Shown: positions 41,115 through 51,105 of the stretch, one piece after another | How positions within the stretch are numbered: the first letter of the stretch is position 1 | How the letters are laid out: each line of letters opens with the position of its first letter | NCBI GenBank assembly: GCA_035519535.1 | Contig: DATIWF010000116.1 | Coordinates: forward strand, 10,675-74,674 | Length of the DNA stretch: 64,000 nt | Source of the DNA: DATEGZ01 sp035519535 | GTDB lineage: Bacteria > Acidobacteriota > Vicinamibacteria > Vicinamibacterales > SCN-69-37 | Direction: 5' to 3' | Made by a program: the position numbers and the translations under genes | The notes under the pieces: generated by a model | The model's database searches: none | What the model saw: only the letters and a program-made list of their open reading frames with translations | What the model was told of the DNA's origin: nothing

Positions 41115-43808
41115 ATGTCCCTCGATTCCTTCAAGACACGATCGACCCTCACGGTGGGTCGTGACACACTCGACTACTTCAGCCTGCCGGCGCTCGAGGC
41201 CGCGGGCTGCGCGGGGGTCACCCGGCTGCCGTTCTCGCTCAAGGTCCTGCTCGAGAATCTCCTTCGCCGAGAGGACGGCGCCGGCGTCACGGCCGACGAC
41301 ATCCGCGCGCTCGCGTCGTGGCGGCCCGGCGCGGTGGGGCAGAAGGAAATCTCGTTCATGCCCGCGCGCGTGCTGCTCCAGGATTTCACGGGCGTGCCCT
41401 GCATCGCCGATCTGGCCGCAATGCGCGACGGCATCGTCGCGTTCGGCGGCAATCCGGACAAGGTCAACCCGCTGCAGCCGGTCGAGCTGGTCATCGATCA
41501 CTCGGTGCAGGTCGATCACTACGGCCGGGCGGACGCGCTGAAGCTCAACGCCGAGCTCGAGTATCACCGCAACCGCGAGCGCTACGCGTTCCTGCGCTGG
41601 GGCCAGGGCGCGTTCCGCAATTTCAAGGTCGTGCCGCCGGAGACCGGCATCGTCCATCAGGTGAACATCGAGTACCTGGCGCGCGTCGTCTGCCGCGATG
41701 CGACCGGCGCGCGCCCGCTCGCCTATCCCGACACCGTCTTCGGCACCGACTCCCACACGACGATGGTGAACGGGCTCGGCGTGGTGGGCTGGGGCGTCGG
41801 CGGGATCGAGGCGGAGGCCGCGATGCTCGGCCAGCCCAGCTCGATGCTCATCCCCGAAGTGGTTGGGTGCAAGCTCTCCGGTCGGCTGCCCGACGGGGCG
41901 ACCGCGACGGATCTCGTGCTCACGATCACGGAGGCGCTGCGCAAGAAGGGCGTCGTCGGCAAGTTCGTCGAGTTCTTCGGGCCGGGCCTCGAGCACCTGA
42001 CGATCGCCGACCGCGTCACGCTCGGCAACATGTGTCCGGAGTATGGCGCGACGGTCGCCATCTTCCCGATCGACGCCATGACGCTCGAGTATCTGCGCTT
42101 CACGGGCCGGGACGAGGCGCAGGTGGCCCTCGTCGAGGCGTATGCGAAGGCGCAGAGCATGTTCCGGACCGACGCGACGCCGGATGCCGCGTACTCGGAC
42201 ACGCTGTCGCTCGATCTCCACACGGTGGAGCCGAGCCTCGCGGGGCCGCGCCGGCCGCAGGATCGCGTCGCGCTGACGGCGGCGAAGACCTCGTTCGCGA
42301 GCGCGCTGCCCGACTTGCTGAAGGGCGTCAAGAAGCCCGCCGCTGGCGGCGCGTCGTCAAATCCCGCGGCGGTGGCCGTCGCGACGCAGCTCGAGCACGG
42401 TTCGGTCGTCATCGCGGCGATCACGAGCTGCACCAACACGTCGAACCCGAGCGTCATGATCGGCGCCGGCCTCGTCGCGAAGCGGGCCGTCGAACTTGGG
42501 CTCAAGAGCAAACCCTGGGTCAAGACGAGCCTCGCGCCGGGATCGAAGGTGGTCAGCGAGTACCTGGCGAAGTCGGGCTTGCAGCCGTACCTCGACACGC
42601 TCGGGTTCAACCTCGTGGGTTTCGGGTGCACGACGTGCATCGGGAACAGCGGACCGCTGCCCGACGACATCGCCGCGGAGGTCCGCGAGCGCGGCCTGGT
42701 CGTGTGTGCCGTGCTGTCGGGCAATCGCAATTTCGAGGGGCGGATCCAGCAGGACGTGCGGGCGAACTACCTGGCGTCGCCGCCGCTCGTGGTGGCGTAC
42801 GCGCTGGCGGGATCGCTCAACATCGATCTCACGGTCGATCCGCTCGGCACCGGCAGCAACGGCAAGCCCGTGTATCTGCGCGACCTCTGGCCGACCGAGC
42901 CGGAGATTCAGCGCACGATGCTCGCGTCGGTGTCCGCCGATCTCTTCCGTCAGCAGTACGCCAAGGTCTTCGACGGCGACGATCTCTGGCGCAGCCTGCC
43001 CGTGCCCCGGGGAGATCGGTTCGCGTGGGAGCCGTCGTCCACCTACATCCGCCGCCCGCCCTTCCTGGACGACCTGCCGCGCGAGCCGTCGCCGCGCGCC
43101 GACATCCGCGGGGCGCGCGTGCTGGCGCTCCTCGGCGACAGCATCACCACCGATCACATCTCGCCCGCGGGATCGATCAAGCCGGACAGCCCGGCGGGCA
43201 AGTACCTGATCGCGCAGGGGGTCGCGCCGAAGGACTTCAACTCGTACGGCGCGCGCCGCGGCAATCACGAAGTGATGATCCGCGGCACCTTCGCGAACGT
43301 GCGGCTCCGCAACCTGCTCGCGCCGGGCACGGAGGGCGGGATGACAACGTATCTGCCGGACGGCGGGGTGATGCCGATCTACGACGCCGCGATGAAATAC
43401 ATCGAGGCGCGCGTGCCGCTCGTCGTGCTGGCGGGGAGGGAATACGGATCGGGCTCCTCGCGCGACTGGGCCGCGAAGGGCGTGATGCTGCTCGGCGTCA
43501 AGGCCGTGCTCGCAGCGAGCTTCGAGCGCATCCACCGCAGCAACCTGGTCAACCTGGGCGTGCTCCCGCTGGAGTTTCCGGCCGGGCAGTCCGCGGCGTC
43601 GCTCGGTCTCACGGGGCACGAGGTCTTCGACCTCGAGGGATCGGGGCCGTCGCTCGCGCCCCGCGGGACGGTCACGGTGCGCGTCAAGCGCGACGACGGA
43701 TGGACGGCGTCGTTCGAGGCCACGGTCCGCGTGGACACGCCCGAGGAGCTCGTCGCCTTCACCCACGGCGGCATCCTGCCGTACGTGCTGAGGAAGCTCG
43801 CGCGCTGA
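41115..43808 (+). CDS. acnA: Aconitate hydratase A
   Basis: An 897-aa [4Fe-4S] enzyme of the TCA cycle. IRP/AcnA order: domains 1-3 then swivel. Cluster ligands lie in SCTNTSNPSVM and GCTTCIG (about residues 438, 505 and 508). VFGTDSHTTMVNGLGVVGWGVGG and GREYGSGSSRDWAAKG in the swivel domain are intact. The SD GGAG lies 6 nt before the ATG. The 9-nt gap to queG suggests cotranscription. Confidence 0.97.
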   Translation: MSLDSFKTRSTLTVGRDTLDYFSLPALEAAGCAGVTRLPFSLKVLLENLLRREDGAGVTADDIRALASWRPGAVGQKEISFMPARVLLQDFTGVPCIADLAAMRDGIVAFGGNPDKVNPLQPVELVIDHSVQVDHYGRADALKLNAELEYHRNRERYAFLRWGQGAFRNFKVVPPETGIVHQVNIEYLARVVCRDATGARPLAYPDTVFGTDSHTTMVNGLGVVGWGVGGIEAEAAMLGQPSSMLIPEVVGCKLSGRLPDGATATDLVLTITEALRKKGVVGKFVEFFGPGLEHLTIADRVTLGNMCPEYGATVAIFPIDAMTLEYLRFTGRDEAQVALVEAYAKAQSMFRTDATPDAAYSDTLSLDLHTVEPSLAGPRRPQDRVALTAAKTSFASALPDLLKGVKKPAAGGASSNPAAVAVATQLEHGSVVIAAITSCTNTSNPSVMIGAGLVAKRAVELGLKSKPWVKTSLAPGSKVVSEYLAKSGLQPYLDTLGFNLVGFGCTTCIGNSGPLPDDIAAEVRERGLVVCAVLSGNRNFEGRIQQDVRANYLASPPLVVAYALAGSLNIDLTVDPLGTGSNGKPVYLRDLWPTEPEIQRTMLASVSADLFRQQYAKVFDGDDLWRSLPVPRGDRFAWEPSSTYIRRPPFLDDLPREPSPRADIRGARVLALLGDSITTDHISPAGSIKPDSPAGKYLIAQGVAPKDFNSYGARRGNHEVMIRGTFANVRLRNLLAPGTEGGMTTYLPDGGVMPIYDAAMKYIEARVPLVVLAGREYGSGSSRDWAAKGVMLLGVKAVLAASFERIHRSNLVNLGVLPLEFPAGQSAASLGLTGHEVFDLEGSGPSLAPRGTVTVRVKRDDGWTASFEATVRVDTPEELVAFTHGGILPYVLRKLAR

Positions 43809-43817
43809 CGGGCCGGT

Positions 43818-44879
43818 GTGGGCCTGACCTCCGCGTCCGTTAACGCCCGCGCGCGCGACCTCGGGTTCGATCTCTGCGGCATCGCCCGCGCCGACCGGCA
43901 CCCGCGCCTGTCCCGCCTCGCCTCGTGGGTGGCCGCCGGCTACGCCGGCGACATGGCGTATCTCGCGCGGTCGATCGACGAACGCGCGGATCCCCGCCGC
44001 GTGCTGCCATCCGCGCAATCCGTCGTCTCGCTCGCCTGCGTCTACAACTCCGGCGCGCCGTACTCGACGGCCGTCGAAGGTCCGGGCCGGGCCGTGATCG
44101 CCCGCTACGCGTGGGGCGACGACTACCACGAGGTGCTGCGGGCGCGGCTGCGTCCGCTCGTGCGGTGGATGGCCGACGAGGCGGGCGCGGGCTTCGAGGC
44201 GTTCTCGTGCGTGGACAGCGGTCCGATCCAGGAGCGCGTGTTCGCGGAACAGGCGGGGCTTGGCTGGATCGGCAAGAACACCTGCCTCATCAGCCCGAGC
44301 CTCGGGTCGTGGCTCGTGCTGGCCGAGGTGATCACGAACGCCGATCTCGAGCCCGATCGCCCGGGCGTCGATCAATGCGGCACGTGCACGCGGTGTCTCG
44401 AGGCGTGCCCGACGGGCGCGATCGCGGAGCCGTATCTCGTCGACGCCACGCGGTGCCTGTCGTACCTCACGATCGAAGCGCGGGGCGCAATCGACGAAGC
44501 ACGGCGCCCGGCGATCGGTCGCGAGGTCTTCGGGTGCGACATCTGCCAGGACGTGTGCCCGTGGAACCGGCGCGGTGCCGTCAGCGCCGATCCGGCGTGG
44601 CAGCCGCGTCCGGGCCTCGCGTATCCGTGGCTGATCGATCTCTGCCGGCGGACCGACGATGAATGGCGGCGCGGCTTGCGCGCGAGCGCGATGCGCCGCG
44701 CCGGTCTGCGCCGGATTCGCCGCTCGCTGGCGTACGCGGCCGCCCGTCTGGCCCCGGCCGACGCCCGGGCGGCGCTCGACGCGTTGGCCGCACATCCGTC
44801 AGCCGGTGACGAATTTGTCACCGAGGCGATCGCGTGGGCCCGGCGCGAGCTGGCCGGGCGCGCAGACGGCACCGGCTAG
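43818..44879 (+). CDS. queG: Epoxyqueuosine reductase
   Basis: A 353-aa cobalamin and two [4Fe-4S] enzyme completing queuosine in tRNA. GYAGDMAYL, CVDSGPIQERVFAEQAGLGWIGKN, CGTCTRCLEACPTGAI and CDICQDVCPWN (two ferredoxin motifs) are in order. The C-terminal HEAT-like helices are short. The GTG start gives a normal N-terminus. Confidence 0.95.
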   Translation: MGLTSASVNARARDLGFDLCGIARADRHPRLSRLASWVAAGYAGDMAYLARSIDERADPRRVLPSAQSVVSLACVYNSGAPYSTAVEGPGRAVIARYAWGDDYHEVLRARLRPLVRWMADEAGAGFEAFSCVDSGPIQERVFAEQAGLGWIGKNTCLISPSLGSWLVLAEVITNADLEPDRPGVDQCGTCTRCLEACPTGAIAEPYLVDATRCLSYLTIEARGAIDEARRPAIGREVFGCDICQDVCPWNRRGAVSADPAWQPRPGLAYPWLIDLCRRTDDEWRRGLRASAMRRAGLRRIRRSLAYAAARLAPADARAALDALAAHPSAGDEFVTEAIAWARRELAGRADGTG

Positions 44880-45084
44880 CGCCTCCGAGGTCTCGAAGAA
44901 AGGCGAAGATCGCAGCAGACCGGCGCCGCCAATGGGGGTCGGTTCCCGGCCGCACCTCCGGCGGTTCGGACGTGGCGTCGCCGGACGGTCGCACAAAGTC
45001 GCCGCACCTGGCATCTTGCCACGCACCCGGCACCCGGCGCCCCGCACTCAGCATTGCTCCATGAGCACGGACCTTGCAGTCCGG

Positions 45085-45090
45085 TAAACT
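45085..45090 (+). promoter_or_regulatory. TAAACT -10-like box, 6 nt before the yqgE start
   Basis: The 217-nt gap 44880-45096 has no other gene. It holds a GCACCCGGCACCCGGC-type short repeat (about 45019-45045). TAAACT ends 6 nt before ATG 45097, with no SD. Confidence 0.5.
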
Positions 45091-45096
45091 GCCATC

Positions 45097-45642
45097 ATGT
45101 CGCTCGCGCCCGCGCTCCTGCTGTCGATGCCGCAGCTCATCGACCCGAACTTCGCGAAGTCGGTGGTGCTGCTGTGCGAGCACGCGCCCGAGGGCGCCTT
45201 CGGGCTGGTCGTCAATCGCCCGTCGGACATCGCGGCGGCGGAGGCCGTGCGCCTCGAGCCGCCGGTCGATCAGCCCAACGACCTGCCGCTCCTCATCGGC
45301 GGGCCGGTCGAGCCGCAGCGCGGCTGGATTCTGACCGCGCAAGCGCCCGAGCTCGTCGAGTACCGGAGCGTCGGCGCCGGACTGTACCTGTCGGCGTCGC
45401 CGGTGCTGCTGCGGCGCGCGCTGATGGCGCGTCCGCTTCCCAAGCGCACGGTCGTCCTCGCCGGCTACGCGGGGTGGGGCCCGGGCCAGCTCGACGCAGA
45501 GCTCGCGGCGTCGGCGTGGCTCATCATGCCGGTCGAGCTCGACCTGATCTTCGAGATTCCGTCCTCGGCGGCGTGGGAGATGGCGATTCGGCGGCTCGGC
45601 GCCGACCCGCATCTCCTGCAAATGGGGCATGGCATTCACTGA
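45097..45642 (+). CDS. yqgE: YqgE/AlgH family protein
   Basis: A 181-aa protein with LLSMPQLIDPNFAKSVVLLC, EGAFGLVVNRPSD, GGPVEPQRGWILTA and VLAGYAGWGPGQLDAELA. The family is widespread with no agreed biochemical function. It overlaps the following CoA-ligase gene by 14 nt. Confidence 0.93.
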   Translation: MSLAPALLLSMPQLIDPNFAKSVVLLCEHAPEGAFGLVVNRPSDIAAAEAVRLEPPVDQPNDLPLLIGGPVEPQRGWILTAQAPELVEYRSVGAGLYLSASPVLLRRALMARPLPKRTVVLAGYAGWGPGQLDAELAASAWLIMPVELDLIFEIPSSAAWEMAIRRLGADPHLLQMGHGIH

Positions 45643-47107
45643 GGCGTTCGCCTCGCGCGCGGCGCGGGCGGCGATCGTCGACGGCCGCGGCGTGCATTCC
45701 TACGGCGAGCTGGCGGACGCGTCGTCGCGGGCCGCGTCCGCGCTCGTCGCGGATCGTGGCGACCTCGAGGAAGCGCGCGTCGCGCTCCTCATCCAGCCAG
45801 GCTTCGAGTTCGCCGCAGCGCTCAGCGGCGTGTGGCGCGCCGGCGGCGTGGCCGTGCCCCTCTCGGTCTCGGACCCCGGCGCGGCGCTCGACTATGTCCT
45901 GCGCGATGCGGAGGTCGAGGCCGTCGTCACGTCGAACGCGTTCGCGCACGCCGTCAAGCCGCTCGCGGCGGCGAGCGGCGTGCGGCTCCATACGGCCGAC
46001 ACGCTTCTGAGCGCGCCCCTCGCGGCGCTGCCGGCCGTCTCGTCCGACCGGCGCGCGCTCATCGTCTATTCGAGCGGGACGACCGCGCAGCCCAAGGGGG
46101 TCGTCACGACGCATGCGAACGTCGCGTCGCAGGTCGCCTCGCTCGCCGCCGCGTGGGAGTGGGTGTGCGAGGACCGGATCCTGCTCGTGCTTCCGCTGCA
46201 TCACGTGCACGGGCTCGTCAACGGCCTCTGCACGCCGCTGTTTTCCGGCGCGAGCTGCGAGATGCCCGCGCGTTTCGACGCCGGAGCGGCCTGGACGCGG
46301 CTGGCCTCGGGCGAGATCAGCGTCTTCACCGCCGTGCCGACGATCTATCACCGCCTGATCGGGGCGTGGGAGGCCGCGCCGGCCGACACGCAGCGGCTGT
46401 GGACGAACGGCGTGAGGCGCGTGCGGCTGATGATGTCGGGATCGGCGGCGCTCCCCGCGGGCGTGTTCGGGCGCTGGCGCGAGATCACCGGCCACGTGCT
46501 GCTCGAGCGCTACGGGATGACCGAGATCGGCATGGCGCTGTCGAATCCGCTCCACGGCGAGCGGCGACCCGGCTCGGTCGGGACGCCGCTGCCCGGCGTC
46601 GAGGTCCGGCTGGTCGACGAGGCGGGCGGCCTGGTGCCGGAGGGCGTAGCGGGGGAGATCGAGGTTCGCGGGCCGACCGTCTTTCGCGAGTACTGGCGCC
46701 GCCCGGAGGACACGCGCGCCGCGTTTCGCGACGGCTGGTTCCGCACGGGCGACGAGGGCGTCGTCGAGGACGGCGGCTACCGGATCCTCGGCCGCCGCAG
46801 CGTCGACATCATCAAGAGCGGCGGCTACAAGATCTCTGCGCTCGAGATCGAGGACGCCATCCGCGCCCATCCCGCGGTCATCGACTGCGCCGTCGTGGGC
46901 GTCGCCGATCCGAGCTGGGGCGAGCGCGTCTGCGCGGCCGTGGAACTCGGCGCCGAGGCGGCGCTCACGCTCGAGGAATTGCAGGCGTGGGTCAAAGCGA
47001 GGCTCTCGCCCTACAAGGTGCCGAAGGACCTCCGATGCGTGCCCGCGCTGCCGCGCAACGCGATGGGCAAGGTCATCAAGACGCAAGTGGCGCCGTGGTT
47101 CGCTTGA
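45629..47107 (+). CDS. AMP-forming acyl-CoA synthetase, malonyl-CoA synthetase/ACSF3-like
   Basis: A 492-aa ANL enzyme. The P-loop is IVYSSGTTAQPKGVVTTH; LPLHHVHGLVNGL matches MatB/ACSF3 members; ERYGMTEIGMALSNP, GWFRTGDEGVVEDGGYRILGR and the C-terminal catalytic Lys region PRNAMGKVIKTQ are present. It is a short cytosolic ligase without a carrier-protein domain. A dicarboxylic or medium-chain acid is likely, but the pocket cannot be judged by eye. It overlaps yqgE, and its stop overlaps the next gene. Confidence 0.83.
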   Translation: MAFTEAFASRAARAAIVDGRGVHSYGELADASSRAASALVADRGDLEEARVALLIQPGFEFAAALSGVWRAGGVAVPLSVSDPGAALDYVLRDAEVEAVVTSNAFAHAVKPLAAASGVRLHTADTLLSAPLAALPAVSSDRRALIVYSSGTTAQPKGVVTTHANVASQVASLAAAWEWVCEDRILLVLPLHHVHGLVNGLCTPLFSGASCEMPARFDAGAAWTRLASGEISVFTAVPTIYHRLIGAWEAAPADTQRLWTNGVRRVRLMMSGSAALPAGVFGRWREITGHVLLERYGMTEIGMALSNPLHGERRPGSVGTPLPGVEVRLVDEAGGLVPEGVAGEIEVRGPTVFREYWRRPEDTRAAFRDGWFRTGDEGVVEDGGYRILGRRSVDIIKSGGYKISALEIEDAIRAHPAVIDCAVVGVADPSWGERVCAAVELGAEAALTLEELQAWVKARLSPYKVPKDLRCVPALPRNAMGKVIKTQVAPWFA

Positions 47108-47880
47108 CGAACGCCGCCCTCGCCACGCTGGCCGTCGTCCTGGCCACGGCAGGCGCGGCCGCCCAGTCGGCGTCGCCCGCCGTCCCGACGTATCACTTCG
47201 AGCCGACCGAACCGGCGACGCTCTCGCGCCGGTACAGCGAGCCGCAGCGTCTCGCGATCGAGAAACTCAATCGCCGCGATCTCGACCACGTGCTTCGACT
47301 GCAGACCATCGTCGTGCCGGACGCCTGGCCCGCCGACGAGCTGTCGCTGAGCCCGCTGCCGCACGAGTGGGCCTGGGCCGCAACGATTCCGAAAGTCATC
47401 GTCGTGCACCAGCCGAGCCAGGTCTTCGGTGCGTATGAGTCCGGGCGGCTCGTCCGGTGGGGGCCGGTCAGCTCGGGCCGTAAGGACATGCCCACACCGC
47501 CCGGCATCTTTCACTTGACGTGGAAGGCGAGGAGCCGGCGCAGCACCGACAACGCTGACTGGCTCCTCAAGTGGTACTTCAATTTCATCAACGAGCGCGG
47601 CGTGTCATTTCACGAATTCGAGCTGCCGGGGTACCCGGCGAGCCACGCGTGCGTGCGGCTGCTCGCGCCCGACGCGCAGTGGCTGTTCCAGTGGGGCGAC
47701 GAGTGGCAGCTCGCGCCCAACCAGCGCGACGTCCTCACGGCCGGCACGATCGTCGTCGTCCTCGGCGAGTACGCGTTCGGTCAGCCGCCGCCCTGGCGCT
47801 CGCTCGACTGGTGGCGCACGCCCATCGTGCTGCCGGACACACCGGCCTGGCCGCCGCTACTTCCGGACCACAGGGTCTAG
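47095..47880 (+). CDS. L,D-transpeptidase (YkuD) family exported protein
   Basis: A 261-aa protein. The signal peptide ATLAVVLATAGAAAQ is followed by IPKVIVVHQPSQVFGAYESG (YkuD start), SSGRKDMPTPPGIFHLTWK and the active site HEFELPGYPASHACVRLL. The usual SHGCVR reads SHACVR; Cys and Arg are kept, so it should be active. It makes or trims 3-3 peptidoglycan links or attaches proteins. GTG 47095 lies inside the ligase end; TTG 47104 (TTGA overlap) is the alternative. The 3' end overlaps the converging Asp-box gene by 24 nt. Confidence 0.82.
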   Translation: MVRLTNAALATLAVVLATAGAAAQSASPAVPTYHFEPTEPATLSRRYSEPQRLAIEKLNRRDLDHVLRLQTIVVPDAWPADELSLSPLPHEWAWAATIPKVIVVHQPSQVFGAYESGRLVRWGPVSSGRKDMPTPPGIFHLTWKARSRRSTDNADWLLKWYFNFINERGVSFHEFELPGYPASHACVRLLAPDAQWLFQWGDEWQLAPNQRDVLTAGTIVVVLGEYAFGQPPPWRSLDWWRTPIVLPDTPAWPPLLPDHRV

Positions 47881-50800
47881 TCCGAGCCGCTTGGCCTCCG
47901 TGTTGAATACGGCCAGGTCGCCCAGCAGCGCCTCTTCGAGTTTGTCCGTCTCGGCCTTCAACTCCTTGACGAGGTCCTGGAAGATGATCGGCGCGTTGGT
48001 CGTCGGCTTGCCGTCGCCGTTGCCGACCATCGAGAGCAGGGACGCCAGTCGGTTGTTCGTCTTGATCGGGTAGTTCAACGGGTCCTGGCCGCTCTGGTTC
48101 TTCACCTGATAGATCTCGCCCTCGACCGCGCTCAGGTTCGCCGTCAGCTTGTCGCCGGCCGCCTTGAGTCTGGCGTCGTTCGACTTGCCGAGCCGGTCGG
48201 CGATCTGCGCCTTGATGTTGCGGATGTCGATCACGGCCTGGTTCGCTTCGCTGGTCTTGTCGCGAATCTGGATCGCGAGGTCGAACTGCGCCTGCAGGTC
48301 CGCGTCGGTGGCGCTGTAGAGCGGATGGCGCTTGACGACGAGCGGCTGGGTCTGCGTCTGGCCGTCGACGGTCAGGCGGACCGTGTACGTGCCGGGAGGC
48401 GCGGCCGGGCCCTGCACGCCGCCGCCCCAGAGGATCATGCCCGGGAACGACGTCGCGTTCGGGTAGCGCAGATTCCACGTCACGTTGTTGAGGCCCGCCC
48501 CCATCGGCGCGTTCGCCGGGCCGCCCCCGCCGCCGCGGCCGCCACGCCCGCCGCCCCGCCCGCCTGCCGGTGCCGCCTCTTCGGCCGCCGCGGTCGAGCC
48601 ACCGAACGTCGCGACGACCGTGCCCTTCGCATCGACGACGTCAATCGTCAGCGACTGCGCGGGCCGCCGGAGCAGGTACTGAATCAACCCGCCGCCGGCG
48701 GATCGAATCGCCGCGTCGGGCTTGAAGAGATAGGCCTGCGCGGACAGCACCTGGGCGCTGTACTGGCGGAGCGGTCCGACGCGGTCGAGGATGTAGAACC
48801 CGCGTCCGTGCGTGGAGATCACGATGTCGTTCGCTTCGACCGCGATGTCGCAGACCTGCGTGTCGGGCAGGTTGAGCGACAGCGGCAGCCAGTGATCGCC
48901 GTCGTCATACGAGACGTAGAAGCCGTGCTGCGCGCCGGCGTAGAGCAGGCCGCGGCGCGTCGGGTCCTCGCGGACGGCGTGCGTGTAGTCGTCGGCGCGG
49001 ATGCCGGTGACGATCTTCGTCCACGTCGCGCCGTAGTCGTGGGTGCGGAAGATGTAGGGCGCGAAATCGTCGAGCAGCGGCTTTTTCACGGCGACGTAGG
49101 CCGTGCCCGCGTCGAATGCGGACGCGTCGATGATGCTCACGCGCCCGAGGTCCGGCATGTCCTTCGGCGTGACGTTCTTCCAGGTCTTGCCGCCGTCGCG
49201 CGTGACCTGGACGTAGCCGTCATCGGTGCCCGCCCAGATGACGTTCACGTCCTTCTTCGACGGACCGATCGCGAAGACCGTCGCGTAGACCTCTGGGCTG
49301 TTCATGTCGTGCGTGATCGGTCCGCCCGAGTCGCCCATCGTCTTCGGGTCGTGACGGGAGAGGTCCGGGCTGATGCGCGTCCACGACTCGCCCTGGTCGC
49401 TCGACTTCCACACGTGCTGCGTCGCGGTGTACAGCACTTTCGGATCGACCGGCGAGAAGATGATCGGGAACGTCCACTGGATGCGCTCGACGAGCGCGCT
49501 CGAGGGCTCGCCCGAGAACTCGCGCGGGTACGGGCCGACTTCGCGCGTTTCGCCCGTGCGCCGGTTGAGCCGCTCGAGGAACGACCCGTTGTTGCCGCCG
49601 GAGAAGAAGATATCGGGATCTTTGGGGTCGGTCGCGATGTAGCCGGGCTCGGCGCCGCCAGCGTTGTACGTGCCGGCCAGCGGATCGGCGTTGGCGCCGC
49701 CGCCACGGCCGCCCGCGCCGCCGCCTCCGCCGCGGCCCCCGCGGCCGAATCCGCCGGCGAGGCCCGTGTTGCTCGGCACGCAAATCGTGCTCGAGTCCTG
49801 CTGCGCGCCGCACACGTGATACGGCACGTGCTTGGTCGTGATGACGTGATAGAACTGGCCGGTTGCGTACGCGCGGCCGGTCCAGGTCGCCGGCGTGCCG
49901 AGCGCGTTGTACGTGATCTGCCCGCCGCCGTCGTTCGCGTACATCGCGTGGTTCGAATCGTCGGGGTCGACCCAGAAGTCGTGCGAGTCGCTGCCCGCGT
50001 AGTTGGTGAACGTCACGCCGCCGTCGGTTGAGCGGAACGTGCCCACGTTCTGCGCGTAGACGAGGTCCTTGTTGTGGGTGTCGGCCGTGATGTGCGTGTA
50101 GTAGAACGCGCGCTGCCGGAGGTTCCGGCCGCTGTTGACCAGCTTCCACGTCGCACCCGCGTCATCCGATCGGAAGACGCCGCCGTTGTCGTTCTCGACG
50201 ATCGCGTAGACGCGGTTCGAGTCCGCCGCGGACACCGTCACCCCGATCTTGCCGATGAGGCCCGTCTGCGGCAGCCCGGGGTTGCGCGTGATCTCCGTCC
50301 AGTGCTCGCCGCCATCGGTGGACTTGAACAGGCCGCTGCCCGGCCCGCCCGACGACATCGTGTACTCCATGCGGAAAGCTTCCCAGAGCGCGGCGAACAT
50401 CACGTCGGGATGATTGCGGTCGATCCACAAGTCGACCCCCGCCGTCTTGTTGTCGCGGAAAAGCACGCGCGTCCACGTCTTGCCGCCGTCGGTCGTCTTG
50501 TAGATGCCGCGCTCGTCGTTCGGCGCGCCGTAATGGCCGAAGACGGCGACGAAGACGATGTCGGGGTTGGTCGGATGGATGCGGATCTTCGAGATGTTCT
50601 GGCCGTCGCGGAAGCCGATGTGCGTCCACGTCTTGCCCGCGTCGGTGGACTTGTAGACGCCGTCACCGGGCTGGATGTTGCCGCGGATGCACGACTCGCC
50701 CGTGCCGATGAAGACGATGTCGGGGTTGGACTCGGAGACGGCCACCGCGCCGACCGACGAGCTCGTGATCTGGCCGTCGGTCACCGGCGCCCATGTCACG

Positions 50801-51072
50801 CCGCGGTCCGTCGTCTTCCACAGGCCGCCGCCGGTGGCGCCGAAGTACCCGACGTTCGGTTGCCCCTTGACGCCCGTCACCGTCAGCGAGCGTCCGCCCC
50901 GCTCCGGGCCGATGCTCCGCCACTTGAACGTGCTGAGAATCGTGGAGTCGGGAGCGGGCGACGGGCCGCTCTGCATCTCGTCGCGCGCCGCCGGGTGCAG
51001 TGCGAGCGCGCTCGAGAAGATCAGGGCCAGCGCGATGCCGAGCGCCAGGCCGGGACGGAATTTCGGGGACAT
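47857..51072 (-). CDS. Large secreted Asp-box (BNR/VPS10-like) beta-propeller protein
   Basis: A 1071-aa protein with a signal peptide (LALGIALALIFSSALALHP). I count about ten Asp boxes (S/TxDxGxTW), for example STDAGKTW, TTDGGKTW, SDDAGATW, SSDQGESW and TRDGGKTW, enough for two propellers. Two Gly/Arg-rich inserts (about residues 435-455 and 840-860) interrupt it. The C-terminus is helical (KEDLQAQFDLAIQI-like). Acidobacteria have many such proteins, annotated as glycosyl hydrolase/VPS10; no catalytic residues can be assigned. The start codon follows the RBS-containing inverted repeat. Confidence 0.85.
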   Translation of the reverse strand: MSPKFRPGLALGIALALIFSSALALHPAARDEMQSGPSPAPDSTILSTFKWRSIGPERGGRSLTVTGVKGQPNVGYFGATGGGLWKTTDRGVTWAPVTDGQITSSSVGAVAVSESNPDIVFIGTGESCIRGNIQPGDGVYKSTDAGKTWTHIGFRDGQNISKIRIHPTNPDIVFVAVFGHYGAPNDERGIYKTTDGGKTWTRVLFRDNKTAGVDLWIDRNHPDVMFAALWEAFRMEYTMSSGGPGSGLFKSTDGGEHWTEITRNPGLPQTGLIGKIGVTVSAADSNRVYAIVENDNGGVFRSDDAGATWKLVNSGRNLRQRAFYYTHITADTHNKDLVYAQNVGTFRSTDGGVTFTNYAGSDSHDFWVDPDDSNHAMYANDGGGQITYNALGTPATWTGRAYATGQFYHVITTKHVPYHVCGAQQDSSTICVPSNTGLAGGFGRGGRGGGGGAGGRGGGANADPLAGTYNAGGAEPGYIATDPKDPDIFFSGGNNGSFLERLNRRTGETREVGPYPREFSGEPSSALVERIQWTFPIIFSPVDPKVLYTATQHVWKSSDQGESWTRISPDLSRHDPKTMGDSGGPITHDMNSPEVYATVFAIGPSKKDVNVIWAGTDDGYVQVTRDGGKTWKNVTPKDMPDLGRVSIIDASAFDAGTAYVAVKKPLLDDFAPYIFRTHDYGATWTKIVTGIRADDYTHAVREDPTRRGLLYAGAQHGFYVSYDDGDHWLPLSLNLPDTQVCDIAVEANDIVISTHGRGFYILDRVGPLRQYSAQVLSAQAYLFKPDAAIRSAGGGLIQYLLRRPAQSLTIDVVDAKGTVVATFGGSTAAAEEAAPAGGRGGGRGGRGGGGGPANAPMGAGLNNVTWNLRYPNATSFPGMILWGGGVQGPAAPPGTYTVRLTVDGQTQTQPLVVKRHPLYSATDADLQAQFDLAIQIRDKTSEANQAVIDIRNIKAQIADRLGKSNDARLKAAGDKLTANLSAVEGEIYQVKNQSGQDPLNYPIKTNNRLASLLSMVGNGDGKPTTNAPIIFQDLVKELKAETDKLEEALLGDLAVFNTEAKRLGLDPVVRK

Positions 51073-51080
51073 GGGCACGC

Positions 51081-51105
51081 CTCCTCCTACCGCAAGTAGG
51101 AGGAG
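51081..51105 (-). promoter_or_regulatory. Perfect inverted repeat over the RBS of the Asp-box gene
   Basis: CTCCTCCTAC-cgcaa-GTAGGAGGAG: 10-bp arms, 5-nt centre. The arm nearer the gene contains its AGGAGG; the outer arm touches a TACACT -10-like box (51109-51104). It may be an operator, or an RBS-masking hairpin if transcription starts further upstream. Confidence 0.6.
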
